A stretch of 10,584 nucleotides of DNA from Thiobacillus sp. (GTDB taxonomy: Bacteria > Pseudomonadota > Gammaproteobacteria > Burkholderiales > Thiobacillaceae), in the NCBI GenBank assembly GCA_020217265.1, contig JAIWOS010000108.1, forward strand, positions 1 through 10,584, written 5' to 3'. A model generated the notes under the pieces. It worked only from the letters and a program-made list of their open reading frames with translations, was not told the origin of the DNA and did not search any database. Shown one piece after another: positions 1 to 10,317 of this stretch. Every line of letters begins with the position of its first letter. The stretch's first letter is position 1. A program made the translations under genes and the position numbers.

Positions 1-165
1 CATTTCGATCATTTCGCCCGACATCACGTCCGACAGGCCGTGGATGCGAACGATGCCGTCGGTGACGGAAACGATCGTGCCCTGGGTGCGCAATTCGCTT
101 GCTGCGCCCAGGTTCTCGATCTTGGCTTTAATCAGTTCGCTGATTTCGCTTGGATTCAATTGCAT
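1..165 (-). CDS. atpA: ATP synthase F1 subunit alpha, N-terminal part (runs off the left edge)
   Basis: Only the first 55 codons are present; the frame is open to the window edge. The translation begins [20 protein letters not shown] and continues with [16 protein letters not shown], the start of the beta-barrel domain typical of F1 alpha subunits. The N-terminal helix, residues 1 to about 20, is the part that contacts the delta subunit in the peripheral stalk. Alpha forms the catalytic hexamer with beta on the cytoplasmic side of the membrane. The gene lies 58 bp downstream of atpH on the same strand, the normal order of the bacterial atp operon. The nucleotide-binding P-loop lies beyond the window, so it cannot be checked. 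Identification is secure from the N-terminus and the context. Confidence 0.95.
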   Translation of the reverse strand, partial: MQLNPSEISELIKAKIENLGAASELRTQGTIVSVTDGIVRIHGLSDVMSGEMIEM

Positions 166-223
166 GTCTGTTCTCCGAACGCCTGTGTTGGATTCACGTG
201 GCGGTTCCGAATAGTTGAGTAGG

Positions 224-760
224 TTAGCCGTGGAGCGCGAACGCCATTTTTTCCAGCCGGCCCTTGACCGAACCGTCGATCACCTGGTCGCCGATGCTGA
301 TCACCGCGCCGCCGATGAGCGACGGATCGACCGCCACTTCGACGCTGACCGCGCGGTTGAACCTGGCCTTGAGGCCGGCAACCAGATCGTCGATCTGCGC
401 CTGGGTGAGTTCCTGCGCGCTGGTGATGGTCGCCTCGAGCGTGCCTTCGGCCTGCGCCTTCAACGTCTCGAACTGCGAGGCGATTTCGGGCAGCACAGTC
501 AGGCGGTCGTTGTCTGCGAGCACCCTGACGAAATTGGCGCCACGCTCGCCCAGGTCGGCGCCCGCGACTTCGACAATCAGGGTGGCGACGCGATCCGCGG
601 GGACGGCCGGATCGGCGATCAGTCTCGCCATCTGGGCGTCGGAAACGATCGCTGCCAGGCGGGCGATCCGCTGCGACCAGCCGGCCAGGTCGCTTTCGGC
701 CTGCGCCAGACGGAACACCGCCTCGGCATAGGGTCGGGCCAGGGTAGACAGTTCGCTCAT
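224..760 (-). CDS. atpH: ATP synthase F1 subunit delta
   Basis: This 178-residue protein matches the usual length of bacterial delta (177 in E. coli). It starts [19 protein letters not shown], the conserved N-terminal helix of the family (ARPYAEAxF). The C-terminal part, about residues 145 to 172, holds the conserved segment [25 protein letters not shown], written here in parts: DPSLIGG, then GDQVIDGS. Delta links the top of the alpha/beta hexamer to the b-subunit stalk and so acts as part of the stator. The start codon lies only 2 bases after the atpF stop, which points to coupled translation; the preceding ribosome-binding sequence is weak and inside atpF. The following gap to atpA is 58 bp. 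Confidence 0.97.
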   Translation of the reverse strand: MSELSTLARPYAEAVFRLAQAESDLAGWSQRIARLAAIVSDAQMARLIADPAVPADRVATLIVEVAGADLGERGANFVRVLADNDRLTVLPEIASQFETLKAQAEGTLEATITSAQELTQAQIDDLVAGLKARFNRAVSVEVAVDPSLIGGAVISIGDQVIDGSVKGRLEKMAFALHG

Positions 761-762
761 GA

Positions 763-1233
763 TTACAGCTCGGCTTTCAGTTGGGCGAGCAGGTCGGCGT
801 GCGTCTGGGCGTTGACCTCGCGGCGCAGGATTTTTTCCGCGCCGGCCACGGCCAGGGCCGCCACCTGCTCGCGCAGGCTTTCGCGCGCGCGGTTGGCTTC
901 CTGGTCGATGCTGGCCTGGGCGGCGGCGAGCTGACGCTCACCTTCCTGCTTGGCCGCCTGCTTGGCTTCCTCGACGATCTGCGCGGCGCGCTTTTCGGCC
1001 TGCGCGATCACTTCGGCAGCCTGCGCCTTGGCGTCGCGCAGGTTGTCGCCGGCCTTCTTGGCGGCCAGTTCCAGCTCGTGCTTGCCGCGATCGGCGGCAG
1101 CAAGGCCGTCGGCGATCTGCTTCTTGCGCGTCTCGAGCGCGTTCATGATCGGCGGCCACACGAACTTCATGCAGAACCACACGAAGAAGATGAACGTGAT
1201 GGACTGGCCGATCAAAGTTGCGTTGAAATTCAT
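763..1233 (-). CDS. atpF: ATP synthase Fo subunit b
   Basis: The product has 156 residues, the same length as E. coli subunit b. Residues about 5 to 27 form one hydrophobic membrane helix ([20 protein letters not shown]). They are followed by the conserved [18 protein letters not shown], which contains the family arginine at R36. The rest, about residues 35 to 140, is a long charged, alanine-rich helix expected to dimerise as the right-handed coiled coil of the peripheral stalk. It ends in a segment that binds delta. The start is supported by a modest AAGGTG sequence about 10 bases upstream. The gene sits 54 bp after atpE, with a possible stem-loop in the gap, and 2 bp before atpH. Confidence 0.97.
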   Translation of the reverse strand: MNFNATLIGQSITFIFFVWFCMKFVWPPIMNALETRKKQIADGLAAADRGKHELELAAKKAGDNLRDAKAQAAEVIAQAEKRAAQIVEEAKQAAKQEGERQLAAAQASIDQEANRARESLREQVAALAVAGAEKILRREVNAQTHADLLAQLKAEL

Positions 1234-1255
1234 GTCCGCACCTTTATCAATGACG

Positions 1256-1284
1256 GGGGTTGATCGAAATCGTGCTCGAACCCC
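1256..1284 (-). repeat. Small inverted repeat in the atpE-atpF gap
   Basis: GGGGTT at 1256-1261 and AACCCC at 1279-1284 can form a 6-bp stem with a 17-nt loop, starting just past the atpE stop codon on the coding strand. There is no T-run after it, so it is not a convincing terminator. An intercistronic stem here could protect the upstream atpE message or simply be chance; a 6-bp stem is weak evidence. Confidence 0.35.
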
Positions 1285-1287
1285 GAA

Positions 1288-1551
<264 letters not shown>

Positions 1552-1588
1552 TTAAAGTTGAAAAGGAAACCGGAAATCTTGTGAACGA

Positions 1589-2972
<1,384 letters not shown>

Positions 2973-2981
2973 TAGCCGCGC

Positions 2982-3011
2982 ATCATACCCGAATTAGCGC
3001 GGTCTATGCAA
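2982..3011 (-). promoter_or_regulatory. Candidate sigma-70 promoter for atpI / the atp operon
   Basis: On the minus strand TATGAT (2987-2982) matches the -10 consensus at five of six positions. TTGCAT (3011-3006), 18 bp upstream, keeps the TTG of the -35 box. Transcription would begin about 2-4 bases before the annotated atpI ATG, giving a nearly leaderless message. The -35 touches the palindrome at 3011-3031, so a regulator binding there could block polymerase. Predicted by eye only. Confidence 0.4.
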
Positions 3012-3031
3012 TCATCAAGCAGCTTGATGAT
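3011..3031. repeat. 9-bp perfect inverted repeat, possible operator
   Basis: ATCATCAAG at 3011-3019 and CTTGATGAT at 3023-3031 are exact reverse complements around CAG. The spacing and size suit a dimeric transcription factor. It abuts the candidate -35 of atpI and is 4 bp from a second palindrome. No T-run follows on either strand, so a terminator is unlikely. Confidence 0.55.
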
Positions 3032-3035
3032 GAAT

Positions 3036-3051
3036 TTCAGTACGTACTGAA
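3036..3051. repeat. Perfect 16-bp palindrome, possible operator
   Basis: TTCAGTACGTACTGAA at 3036-3051 is its own reverse complement with no spacer. A perfect palindrome of this length in a non-coding divergent region is unlikely to be chance and resembles a repressor or activator site. It sits about 250 bp upstream of the PEP-CTERM start and about 65 bp upstream of atpI. The protein that binds it cannot be named from the sequence. Confidence 0.55.
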
Positions 3052-3290
3052 TTATTGGGCCTGTGGCGGGTCTGGGGCCCAAGCCTGCTGTCCGATATTG
3101 AGGGGGCATGCCACAGCGCTGACCGATGCGTGAATCGTCGCTAGCCCAGGCCGCGATTGTCGGTATTTTTTACATCCCTTCCGATACCTGGCCTGCGCTG
3201 CCGATTGAAATCAAGCGCTTATGCAATCAGGCACGGTCTATGCTGATTTCAGGCTGAAGCGCCGTGTAGACGCCTATTCGTTCCAGGATT

Positions 3291-3295
3291 GGAGG
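3291..3295 (+). promoter_or_regulatory. Ribosome-binding site of the PEP-CTERM gene
   Basis: GGAGG is followed by a 5-base spacer and ATG at 3301. This decides the start. The in-frame TTG at 3289 overlaps the Shine-Dalgarno site itself and is not used in this reading. Confidence 0.8.
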
Positions 3296-3300
3296 TCGTC

Positions 3301-4182
3301 ATGTATACACATTCTGCTTTTCCCTTGAAGTCCTTCACCGCCCTGCTCGCTTTTGTCTCAGGGACGCTGACCCTCCCCGTTCACGCCGCGATTCTGGCAG
3401 TCGATCTTACCGCCAACAACAGCGGTACGATCAGCGACGGCACGAACACGGCAACGTTTGTGTTTGACAAGCTTCAGCCCACGGGCACCGGCGTGCTCGA
3501 TCCCTTTGTGCGTATACAGCAGAACGGCACCGAACAGGGTTACAACACCACCGTGGCGAACGCTGGGCAATTACCCTTCGATGAAAAATTCGGCGTCTGG
3601 ACCCACGACCTTCAATTCAGCGCCATGCAGGCCATCAGCGGCGATTACCACTTCGTGCTCGATATCGGTGAGCCTGTCAGCACGGTTCAGGGCGCCCAGC
3701 AATCGCTCCTGTCGCTCGATGGCCTGAAGTTTTACGTGACCAACACCCCGGGGCAAAACAACAACAGCGTGGACGCCAACGGCAATGCCAACGGCATTGT
3801 CGGCACGCTGCTATGGGACATGGACGCCCTGGCGGACAACTATGTACTGCTGGACGCCAACCGCGACGGCAACCCCGGCAACGGCGTCAGCGACATGCTG
3901 CTGAAAATTCCCGCCAGCGTGTTCGCGAGCGTTGCCAGCACGCAATACATCATCCTGTGGTCTCGTTTCGGTTTGCAGAATAGTGCGAATGCGGGCGCGG
4001 AATCGTTCGGCACCTTTGAGGAATGGGCGCATCTCACCGTGCCGCCGTGTCAGGTCGACTGCGGCGGGGGGAACCCCGGCGGGGTTCCCGAACCCGCAAG
4101 CCTGCTGCTCGTCGGCCTGGGGCTGGCGGGACTCGGATTGTCACGCCACATGCTGCGCAAACAAGGAACGCCTGCAGGCTAA
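3301..4182 (+). CDS. Secreted PEP-CTERM sorting-domain protein of unknown function
   Basis: A 293-residue protein with a Sec signal peptide: K10, hydrophobic residues 13-27, and likely cleavage after V-H-A29. Its C-terminus is a classic PEP-CTERM tripartite signal: V262-P-E-P, a hydrophobic helix at about 267-280 (ASLLLVGLGLAGLGL), and a basic tail with R282, R286 and K287. In this family an exosortase cleaves near PEP and hands the protein on to the cell surface or extracellular matrix. The mature part is rich in Asn, Gly, Thr and Asp. It carries DANRDGNPGNG (185-195), which resembles a calcium-binding Asp/Asn loop, and a Cys pair (C250, C254) just before a Gly/Pro-rich hinge. I recognise no catalytic domain. 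It is the only plus-strand gene here, it separates parB from atpI, and its stop overlaps the parB stop. The role is unknown. Confidence 0.9.
   Translation: MYTHSAFPLKSFTALLAFVSGTLTLPVHAAILAVDLTANNSGTISDGTNTATFVFDKLQPTGTGVLDPFVRIQQNGTEQGYNTTVANAGQLPFDEKFGVWTHDLQFSAMQAISGDYHFVLDIGEPVSTVQGAQQSLLSLDGLKFYVTNTPGQNNNSVDANGNANGIVGTLLWDMDALADNYVLLDANRDGNPGNGVSDMLLKIPASVFASVASTQYIILWSRFGLQNSANAGAESFGTFEEWAHLTVPPCQVDCGGGNPGGVPEPASLLLVGLGLAGLGLSRHMLRKQGTPAG
4069..4089 (+). repeat. Strong stem-loop inside the PEP-CTERM coding sequence
   Basis: GGGAACCCC at 4069-4077 and GGGGTTCCC at 4081-4089 pair perfectly around a GGC loop. It encodes the Gly/Pro hinge directly before the PEP motif and lies about 93 bp before the stop codon. 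No T-run follows, so it is not an intrinsic terminator. It is also present in the antisense direction, just past the parB stop, where it could affect the 3' end of the parB message. Confidence 0.55.
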
Positions 4183-5036
4183 AGCCGGATTCCCAGCTTC
4201 TCCAGCAGCCCCTGCAATTCCTGCGCGCTGCCGAATGCGAAGCTGACGCTGCCGCTGCCGTTTCGGCCGGTTTGCACCCGCGCGGTCATGCCCAGCGCAT
4301 CCGAGAGCGCCTCTTCCAGCCGCAGGATGTCGCGCGACTTTTGGCGGGGCTGCGCCGGGGCCGCCTCCGGCGGCGTCTTGAGCCGGCTGACGCGCCGTTC
4401 CACTTCCCGCACCGACAGGCCCTTGGTTTCGACTTCGTGCGCGAGTTCGCGCTGCTGCGCCGCATTCAGCGGCAACAGCGCGCGCGCGTGGCCCATTTCG
4501 ATGAGGCCGGCGGTGAGCATGTCCTGCACCGGGCGCGACAGGTTGAGCAGGCGCAAGAGATTGGACACGGCCGCGCGCGACTTGCCGACGGCCCGGGCCA
4601 CGGCCTCGTGCGTCATGCCGAATTCGTCGATGAGGCGGTGCAGGCCGTGCGCCTCGTCGATGGCGTTGAGATCCTCGCGCTGGATGTTTTCGATTAGCGC
4701 CATCGCCGCCACCGCGTCGTCGGCGACTTCACGCAGCAGCACCGGCACTTCGGCCAGTCCCGCGAGCTGGGCGGCGCGCCAGCGGCGCTCGCCGGCGATG
4801 ATCTCGTAGCCGCTGCCGGCTTCGCGCACCAGGATGGGTTGCATCAGGCCCTGCGCGCGAATCGAGTCGGCGAGTTCCTGCAGCGATTCGCTGTCCATCT
4901 GCGTGCGCGGCTGGTATTTGCCGGGCGCGAGTTGCGATACCGGCAGCATGCGCAGGTCGCCCTGCGGCGGCGCGGCGCTGTCTTCGCCGCCGAGCAGCGC
5001 GTCGAGCCCGCGCCCCAATCCCTTGGCCTTGGCCAT
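4179..5036 (-). CDS. parB: Chromosome-partitioning protein ParB (Spo0J family)
   Basis: The product has 285 residues, a usual length for chromosomal ParB. It begins [17 protein letters not shown], where the LGRGLDALL motif (7-15) is the region known to stimulate ParA. The CTPase/parS clamp domain has L36-PGKYQPR, the GERR motif at 82-85 and ENIQRE at 116-121. A helix-turn-helix follows at about 141-163 (MTHEAVARAVGKSRAAVSNLL). The end of the protein, about 233-285, is the dimerisation domain. ParB binds parS, closes as a CTP-dependent clamp and spreads along DNA. The ATG at 5036 shares one base with the parA stop (TGATG), which fixes the start. A much longer open frame to 5375 merely overlaps parA. 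The parB stop overlaps the convergent PEP-CTERM gene. Confidence 0.97.
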   Translation of the reverse strand: MAKAKGLGRGLDALLGGEDSAAPPQGDLRMLPVSQLAPGKYQPRTQMDSESLQELADSIRAQGLMQPILVREAGSGYEIIAGERRWRAAQLAGLAEVPVLLREVADDAVAAMALIENIQREDLNAIDEAHGLHRLIDEFGMTHEAVARAVGKSRAAVSNLLRLLNLSRPVQDMLTAGLIEMGHARALLPLNAAQQRELAHEVETKGLSVREVERRVSRLKTPPEAAPAQPRQKSRDILRLEEALSDALGMTARVQTGRNGSGSVSFAFGSAQELQGLLEKLGIRL

Positions 5037-5821
5037 CAGTGTTCTCCCTGCGCGGCGATGCCGGCGCGTTTGAGTGTTTCTTCCGCAAGCTCCAGGTAGG
5101 CCTTCGCGCCCTTGCACTGGCGGTCGTAGGCCAGCACCGGCAGGCCGTGGCTGGGCGCTTCCGCCAGCCGCACGTTGCGCGGAATCACGGTGTCGTAGAC
5201 CTTGTCGCCGAAATGCTGCTTGATCTGGTCCGACACCTGCTGCGCGAGCGTGCTCCTCGGGTCGAACATCACGCGCAAGAGCCCCTCGATCCGAATTGCT
5301 GGATTCAACCGCTGCTTCACCTTCTTGATGGTGGCCACCAGATCGGTGAGCCCTTCGAGCGCGTAGTACTCGCACTGCATGGGGATCAGCACCGACTCGG
5401 CGGCGGCGAAGGCGTTGACGGTCAGGAGGTTGAGCGTCGGCGGGCAGTCCATCAGGATGAAGTCGTAGTCGCCCGCGACCTGCGCCAGCGCCACCTTGAG
5501 GCGCAAATCGCGCTGTTCGAGATTGACGAGGTCGATTTCGGCGCCGGCGAGTTCGCGGTTGGCGGGGATGAGATCGAAGCGGCCGGGTTCCGAACGCATG
5601 CGCGCCTCGGCCACGCTCACCTGGTTGAGTAGGATCTGGTATACGGTCGGCAGCGCGGTGCGCTTTTCGATGCCTGCGCCCATGGTCGCGTTGCCCTGCG
5701 GATCGAGGTCGGCGAGCAGCACGCGCTGGCCGAGTTCGGCCAGACTCGCGGCGAGATTGACCGCCGTGGTGGTCTTGCCCACCCCCCCTTTCTGGTTGGC
5801 GATGGCAAGAATCTTGGTCAT
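5036..5821 (-). CDS. parA: Chromosome-partitioning ATPase ParA (Soj family)
   Basis: A 261-residue ParA/MinD-type ATPase, the short chromosomal form without an N-terminal DNA-binding extension. The deviant Walker A is K11-GGVGKTT with the signature lysine K11 and catalytic K16. The A' motif is D38-L-D-P-Q-G-N, and Walker B is FILMD125-CPP. It binds nucleoid DNA as an ATP dimer and moves ParB-parS complexes toward the poles. ParB stimulates ATP hydrolysis. Its ATG overlaps the rsmG stop by 4 bases (ATGA), and its stop overlaps parB, so the expression of both partners is probably coupled. The arrangement rsmG-parA-parB is typical of proteobacterial chromosomes. Confidence 0.98.
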   Translation of the reverse strand: MTKILAIANQKGGVGKTTTAVNLAASLAELGQRVLLADLDPQGNATMGAGIEKRTALPTVYQILLNQVSVAEARMRSEPGRFDLIPANRELAGAEIDLVNLEQRDLRLKVALAQVAGDYDFILMDCPPTLNLLTVNAFAAAESVLIPMQCEYYALEGLTDLVATIKKVKQRLNPAIRIEGLLRVMFDPRSTLAQQVSDQIKQHFGDKVYDTVIPRNVRLAEAPSHGLPVLAYDRQCKGAKAYLELAEETLKRAGIAAQGEH

Positions 5822-6444
5822 GCGGCGGGCTCCAGAACGATCAGGTGGCGGGTGGCGTCGAGGCCGGGGACGGCGAGCGCGTGGTCAGCGCTTACTTTCA
5901 CGTCGGCCGGCAACAGCGCGATTTCTTCATCCGGATACAAGCCCTTCATCGCCAGCCAGCGCCCGCCCGGTTTGAGCAGATGGCGGGTCAGCGAAACGAA
6001 TTCCCTGAGCTCGGAAAACGCGCGCGAGGTGATGATGTCGAACCCGGATTCGGGACGGAATGCTTCCACCCGGCCGGTCACCACCTGCAGATTGGCGAGC
6101 CCCAGTTCGGCCTTGGCCTGCATCAGAAACGCGGTTTTCTTGGCGACGCTGTCGATCAGCGTGACCTGAATATCGGGGCGCGCGATGGCCAGGGGAATCC
6201 CCGGCAAGCCGCCGCCGCTGCCGACATCGAGCACGGTAGCGGCGTCGAAATACGGCACCGCCGCCAGCGAATCGAGCAGATGGTGGCTGACCATGCGTTC
6301 GGCCTCCCGCACGGCGGTGAGGTTGTACACGCGGTTCCACTTGTCGAGCAGGGCCAGGTAAGCCAGCAGCCTGGCTTCGGCGCCGTCGGGCAATTCCAGG
6401 CCAAGGGCGGCAACCCCCGCCGAAAGCTGTGCAGCCACCGTCAT
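5818..6444 (-). CDS. rsmG: 16S rRNA (guanine-N7) methyltransferase RsmG
   Basis: A 208-residue Rossmann-fold methyltransferase (the old name is GidB). It transfers a methyl group from S-adenosylmethionine to N7 of G527 in 16S rRNA (E. coli numbering). The family start [11 protein letters not shown] lies at 37-47 and HLLDSL at about 55-60. The SAM-binding motif [17 protein letters not shown] is at 71-86, [10 protein letters not shown] at 98-107 and the SRAF motif at 140-143. Length agrees with E. coli RsmG (207). Loss of this enzyme gives low-level streptomycin resistance in several bacteria (family knowledge). The start overlaps the mnmG stop by 4 bases, and the stop overlaps the parA start by 4 bases. 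Confidence 0.97.
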   Translation of the reverse strand: MTVAAQLSAGVAALGLELPDGAEARLLAYLALLDKWNRVYNLTAVREAERMVSHHLLDSLAAVPYFDAATVLDVGSGGGLPGIPLAIARPDIQVTLIDSVAKKTAFLMQAKAELGLANLQVVTGRVEAFRPESGFDIITSRAFSELREFVSLTRHLLKPGGRWLAMKGLYPDEEIALLPADVKVSADHALAVPGLDATRHLIVLEPAA

Positions 6445-8339
6445 GCGCTTTGCTTTTCAGCCTCGGTTTTGAACCCGCGCTTGGCGTAGATCAGCAGCAC
6501 CGAAATCGCCGCCGGAGTAATCCCCTGCAGGCGCGCGGCTTGCCCGAGGGTTTCGGGGCGGGCTTGTTGCAGGCGCTGGCGCACTTCCATCGACAGCGCG
6601 GTGAGCGCCATATAGTCGAGATCAACCGGGAGTTTCAGGCTTTCCTGTTCCCGCTGTTTTTCGATTTCCTCGTTCTGGCGGTCGATGTAGCCCTGGTATT
6701 TGGCGGCGATCTCGACCTGCTCGGCAACGCGCGTATCCGCCACGCCATCGCCACCACCGGGCAGCGCGAGGATGTGCGCGTAATTCAGATTGGGGCGGCG
6801 CAGCAATTCGAACAGGCTGTATTCATGGTCGATAGGCTGGCCGATGAGGCGCGTCGCGTCCTCGGCGGGCAGGATCGCCGGGTTGACCCAGGTCGACTTC
6901 AGGCGTTCGGTTTCACGTGAAACGGCGTCGAGCTTGCGATTGAAGGCATCCCAGCGGGCGTCGTCGACTACGCCAAGCTGACGGCCAATTTCCGTCAGCC
7001 GCATATCGGCGTTGTCTTCGCGCAGTTGCAGCCGGTATTCGGCGCGGCTGGTGAACATGCGGTAGGGCTCGGAGACGCCGCGCGTGATGAGGTCGTCGAC
7101 CAGCACGCCGAGGTAGGCTTCGTGGCGACCGGGACTCCAGGCTTCGCGGCCTTGCGTGTGCATCGCGGCGTTGATCCCCGCCAGCAGCCCCTGCGCGGCG
7201 GCCTCTTCGTAGCCGGTGGTGCCGTTGATTTGGCCTGCGAAAAACAGCCCGGCGATCGACTTGGTTTCGAGCGAGGCCTTGAGGTTCTTCGGGTCGTAGT
7301 AGTCGTACTCGATGGCGTAGCCGGGGCGCAGGATGTGCGCGGCTTCGAGCCCGGGAATCGAGCGCACGATGGCGAGCTGCACGTCGAAGGGCAGCGAGGT
7401 CGAGATGCCGTTGGGGTAGATTTCGTGCGTCGTCAGGCCTTCGGGCTCGAGGAAGATCTGGTGGCTCGCCTTGTCGGCGAAGCGCGTGATCTTGTCCTCG
7501 ATCGACGGGCAGTAGCGCGGCCCCACACCTTCGATGACGCCGGTGTACATCGGCGAGCGGTCGAGGCCGCTGCGGATGATGTCGTGCGTGCGCTCGGTGG
7601 TGTGGGTGATCCAGCACGGGCGCTGCTCGGGGTGCATGGCGGCGTCGCCCATAAAGGAAAACACCGGCGCCGGATCGTCGCCGGGCTGAATCTGGGTTCG
7701 GCTGTAATCGATGCTGCGCCCGTCGATGCGCGGGGGCGTGCCGGTTTTCAGGCGCCCCACCGGCAGATGCAATTCGCGCAGGCGCGCGGCGAGCGATACC
7801 GACGGCGGGTCGCCCATGCGCCCGGCCTGGTAATTTTCGAGGCCGACGTGGATCAGGCCGGAAAGAAACGTGCCGGTGGTCAGCACCACCGCCCTGCCCG
7901 CGAACTCGATGCCGAGCTGGGTTTTCACGCCCGCGACACGGTCACCGTCGAGCACGAGGTCGTCGACCGCCTGCTGGAACAGCGTGAGGTTCGGCTGGTT
8001 TTCCAGCCGCGCGCGGATTGCCGCCTTGTACAAAACCCGGTCGGCCTGCGCGCGGGTCGCGCGCACCGCCGGGCCTTTCGACGAATTCAGCGTGCGGAAC
8101 TGGATGCCGGCCTCGTCGGTGGCGATCGCCATTGCGCCGCCGAGCGCGTCGACTTCCTTGACCAGATGCCCCTTGCCGATGCCGCCGATCGACGGGTTGC
8201 ACGACATTGCGCCCAGCGTTTCGATGTTGTGCGTGAGCAGCAGCGTTTTCGCGCCGGCGCGCGCGGCGGCGAGCGCGGCCTCGGTGCCCGCATGGCCGCC
8301 GCCAACGACGATCACATCGAAGGATTCGGGAAATTTCAT
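6441..8339 (-). CDS. mnmG: tRNA uridine-5-carboxymethylaminomethyl modification enzyme MnmG
   Basis: A 632-residue FAD protein (old name GidA), close to the family length of about 629. With MnmE it installs cmnm5 on the wobble uridine (U34) of several tRNAs, using FAD, methylene-tetrahydrofolate and glycine. The N-terminal FAD motif is GGGHAG at 13-18, followed by [15 protein letters not shown] at 46-60. Further family blocks are [34 protein letters not shown] and [18 protein letters not shown]. The C-terminal helical MnmE-binding domain contains KYQGYIDRQ and [15 protein letters not shown] parS site is embedded at codons 473-477 (VSRET). The ATG follows a 47-bp gap after uup that holds a second parS site. 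The Shine-Dalgarno site is weak. MnmE is not in this window. Confidence 0.98.
   Translation of the reverse strand: MKFPESFDVIVVGGGHAGTEAALAAARAGAKTLLLTHNIETLGAMSCNPSIGGIGKGHLVKEVDALGGAMAIATDEAGIQFRTLNSSKGPAVRATRAQADRVLYKAAIRARLENQPNLTLFQQAVDDLVLDGDRVAGVKTQLGIEFAGRAVVLTTGTFLSGLIHVGLENYQAGRMGDPPSVSLAARLRELHLPVGRLKTGTPPRIDGRSIDYSRTQIQPGDDPAPVFSFMGDAAMHPEQRPCWITHTTERTHDIIRSGLDRSPMYTGVIEGVGPRYCPSIEDKITRFADKASHQIFLEPEGLTTHEIYPNGISTSLPFDVQLAIVRSIPGLEAAHILRPGYAIEYDYYDPKNLKASLETKSIAGLFFAGQINGTTGYEEAAAQGLLAGINAAMHTQGREAWSPGRHEAYLGVLVDDLITRGVSEPYRMFTSRAEYRLQLREDNADMRLTEIGRQLGVVDDARWDAFNRKLDAVSRETERLKSTWVNPAILPAEDATRLIGQPIDHEYSLFELLRRPNLNYAHILALPGGGDGVADTRVAEQVEIAAKYQGYIDRQNEEIEKQREQESLKLPVDLDYMALTALSMEVRQRLQQARPETLGQAARLQGITPAAISVLLIYAKRGFKTEAEKQSA
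6910..6923. promoter_or_regulatory. parS: parS centromere site inside mnmG
   Basis: GTTTCACGTGAAAC is a perfect 14-bp palindrome equal to the core of the bacterial parS consensus TGTTTCACGTGAAACA; only the two outermost bases differ (G at each end). It encodes V-S-R-E-T at codons 473-477 of mnmG. ParB from the neighbouring parB gene is the expected binder. The coding strand still reads through normally. Confidence 0.9.
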
Positions 8340-8367
8340 GGTGCGCGCATTTTACCCGCAGCCGGGC

Positions 8368-8381
8368 GTTTCACGTGAAAC
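8368..8381. promoter_or_regulatory. parS: parS centromere site upstream of mnmG
   Basis: This is a second exact GTTTCACGTGAAAC palindrome, with C on each side instead of the outer T/A of the 16-bp consensus. It fills part of the 47-bp gap between the uup stop and the mnmG start. It lies 14 bp upstream of a TAAAAT sequence at 8354-8349 that could serve as a -10 box. ParB bound here could therefore sit on an mnmG-rsmG-parAB promoter as well as act as a centromere. Confidence 0.9.
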
Positions 8382-8386
8382 CGGCA

Positions 8387-10294
<1,908 letters not shown>

Positions 10295-10317
10295 GGCAGA
10301 AACCAGAAACAAGGCAA

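Larger units (their letters stand above)
2973..3300. other. 328-bp divergent intergenic region between atpI and the PEP-CTERM gene
   Basis: No convincing gene is present. The region is less GC-rich than the flanking genes. It contains a candidate atpI promoter at the left end and two clear palindromes (3011-3031 and 3036-3051). A 7-bp stem TTGGGCC/GGCCCAA lies at 3055-3061 and 3076-3082, and a 7-bp pair CTGTGGC/GCCACAG at 3061-3067 and 3110-3116. TGAAATCA at 3206-3213 is repeated inverted as TGATTTCA at 3243-3250. Two 10-bp direct repeats link its two ends. For the plus-strand gene I found only weak candidate elements, such as TTGAAA at 3205-3210 and TATGCT at 3239-3244, whose spacing to each other is too long. 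Confidence 0.6.

Noticed and set aside
3092..3205. CCGAT occurring four times (3092, 3123, 3181, 3201)
   Set aside because: Spacings of 31, 58 and 20 bp show no regular phase, and a 5-mer can recur by chance.
3060..3210. Sigma-54 promoter for the PEP-CTERM gene (GG-N10-GC searches near 3065, 3075 and 3190)
   Set aside because: Candidates keep only the GG/GC skeleton or miss its spacing, and none has both a TGGCAC-like and a TTGC-like box.
3289..3300. TTG start at 3289 for the PEP-CTERM protein
   Set aside because: This TTG lies on the Shine-Dalgarno sequence GGAGG, which is correctly spaced for the ATG at 3301.
5037..5375. N-terminal extension of parB to 398 residues
   Set aside because: The extension is an out-of-frame reading of parA. 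The [15 protein letters not shown] start at 5036 matches ParB family N-termini and is coupled to the parA stop.
7026..8378. 450-codon plus-strand open frame opposite mnmG
   Set aside because: mnmG is unmistakable on the minus strand throughout; the antisense translation is Arg/Ala/Val/Gly-rich without motifs.
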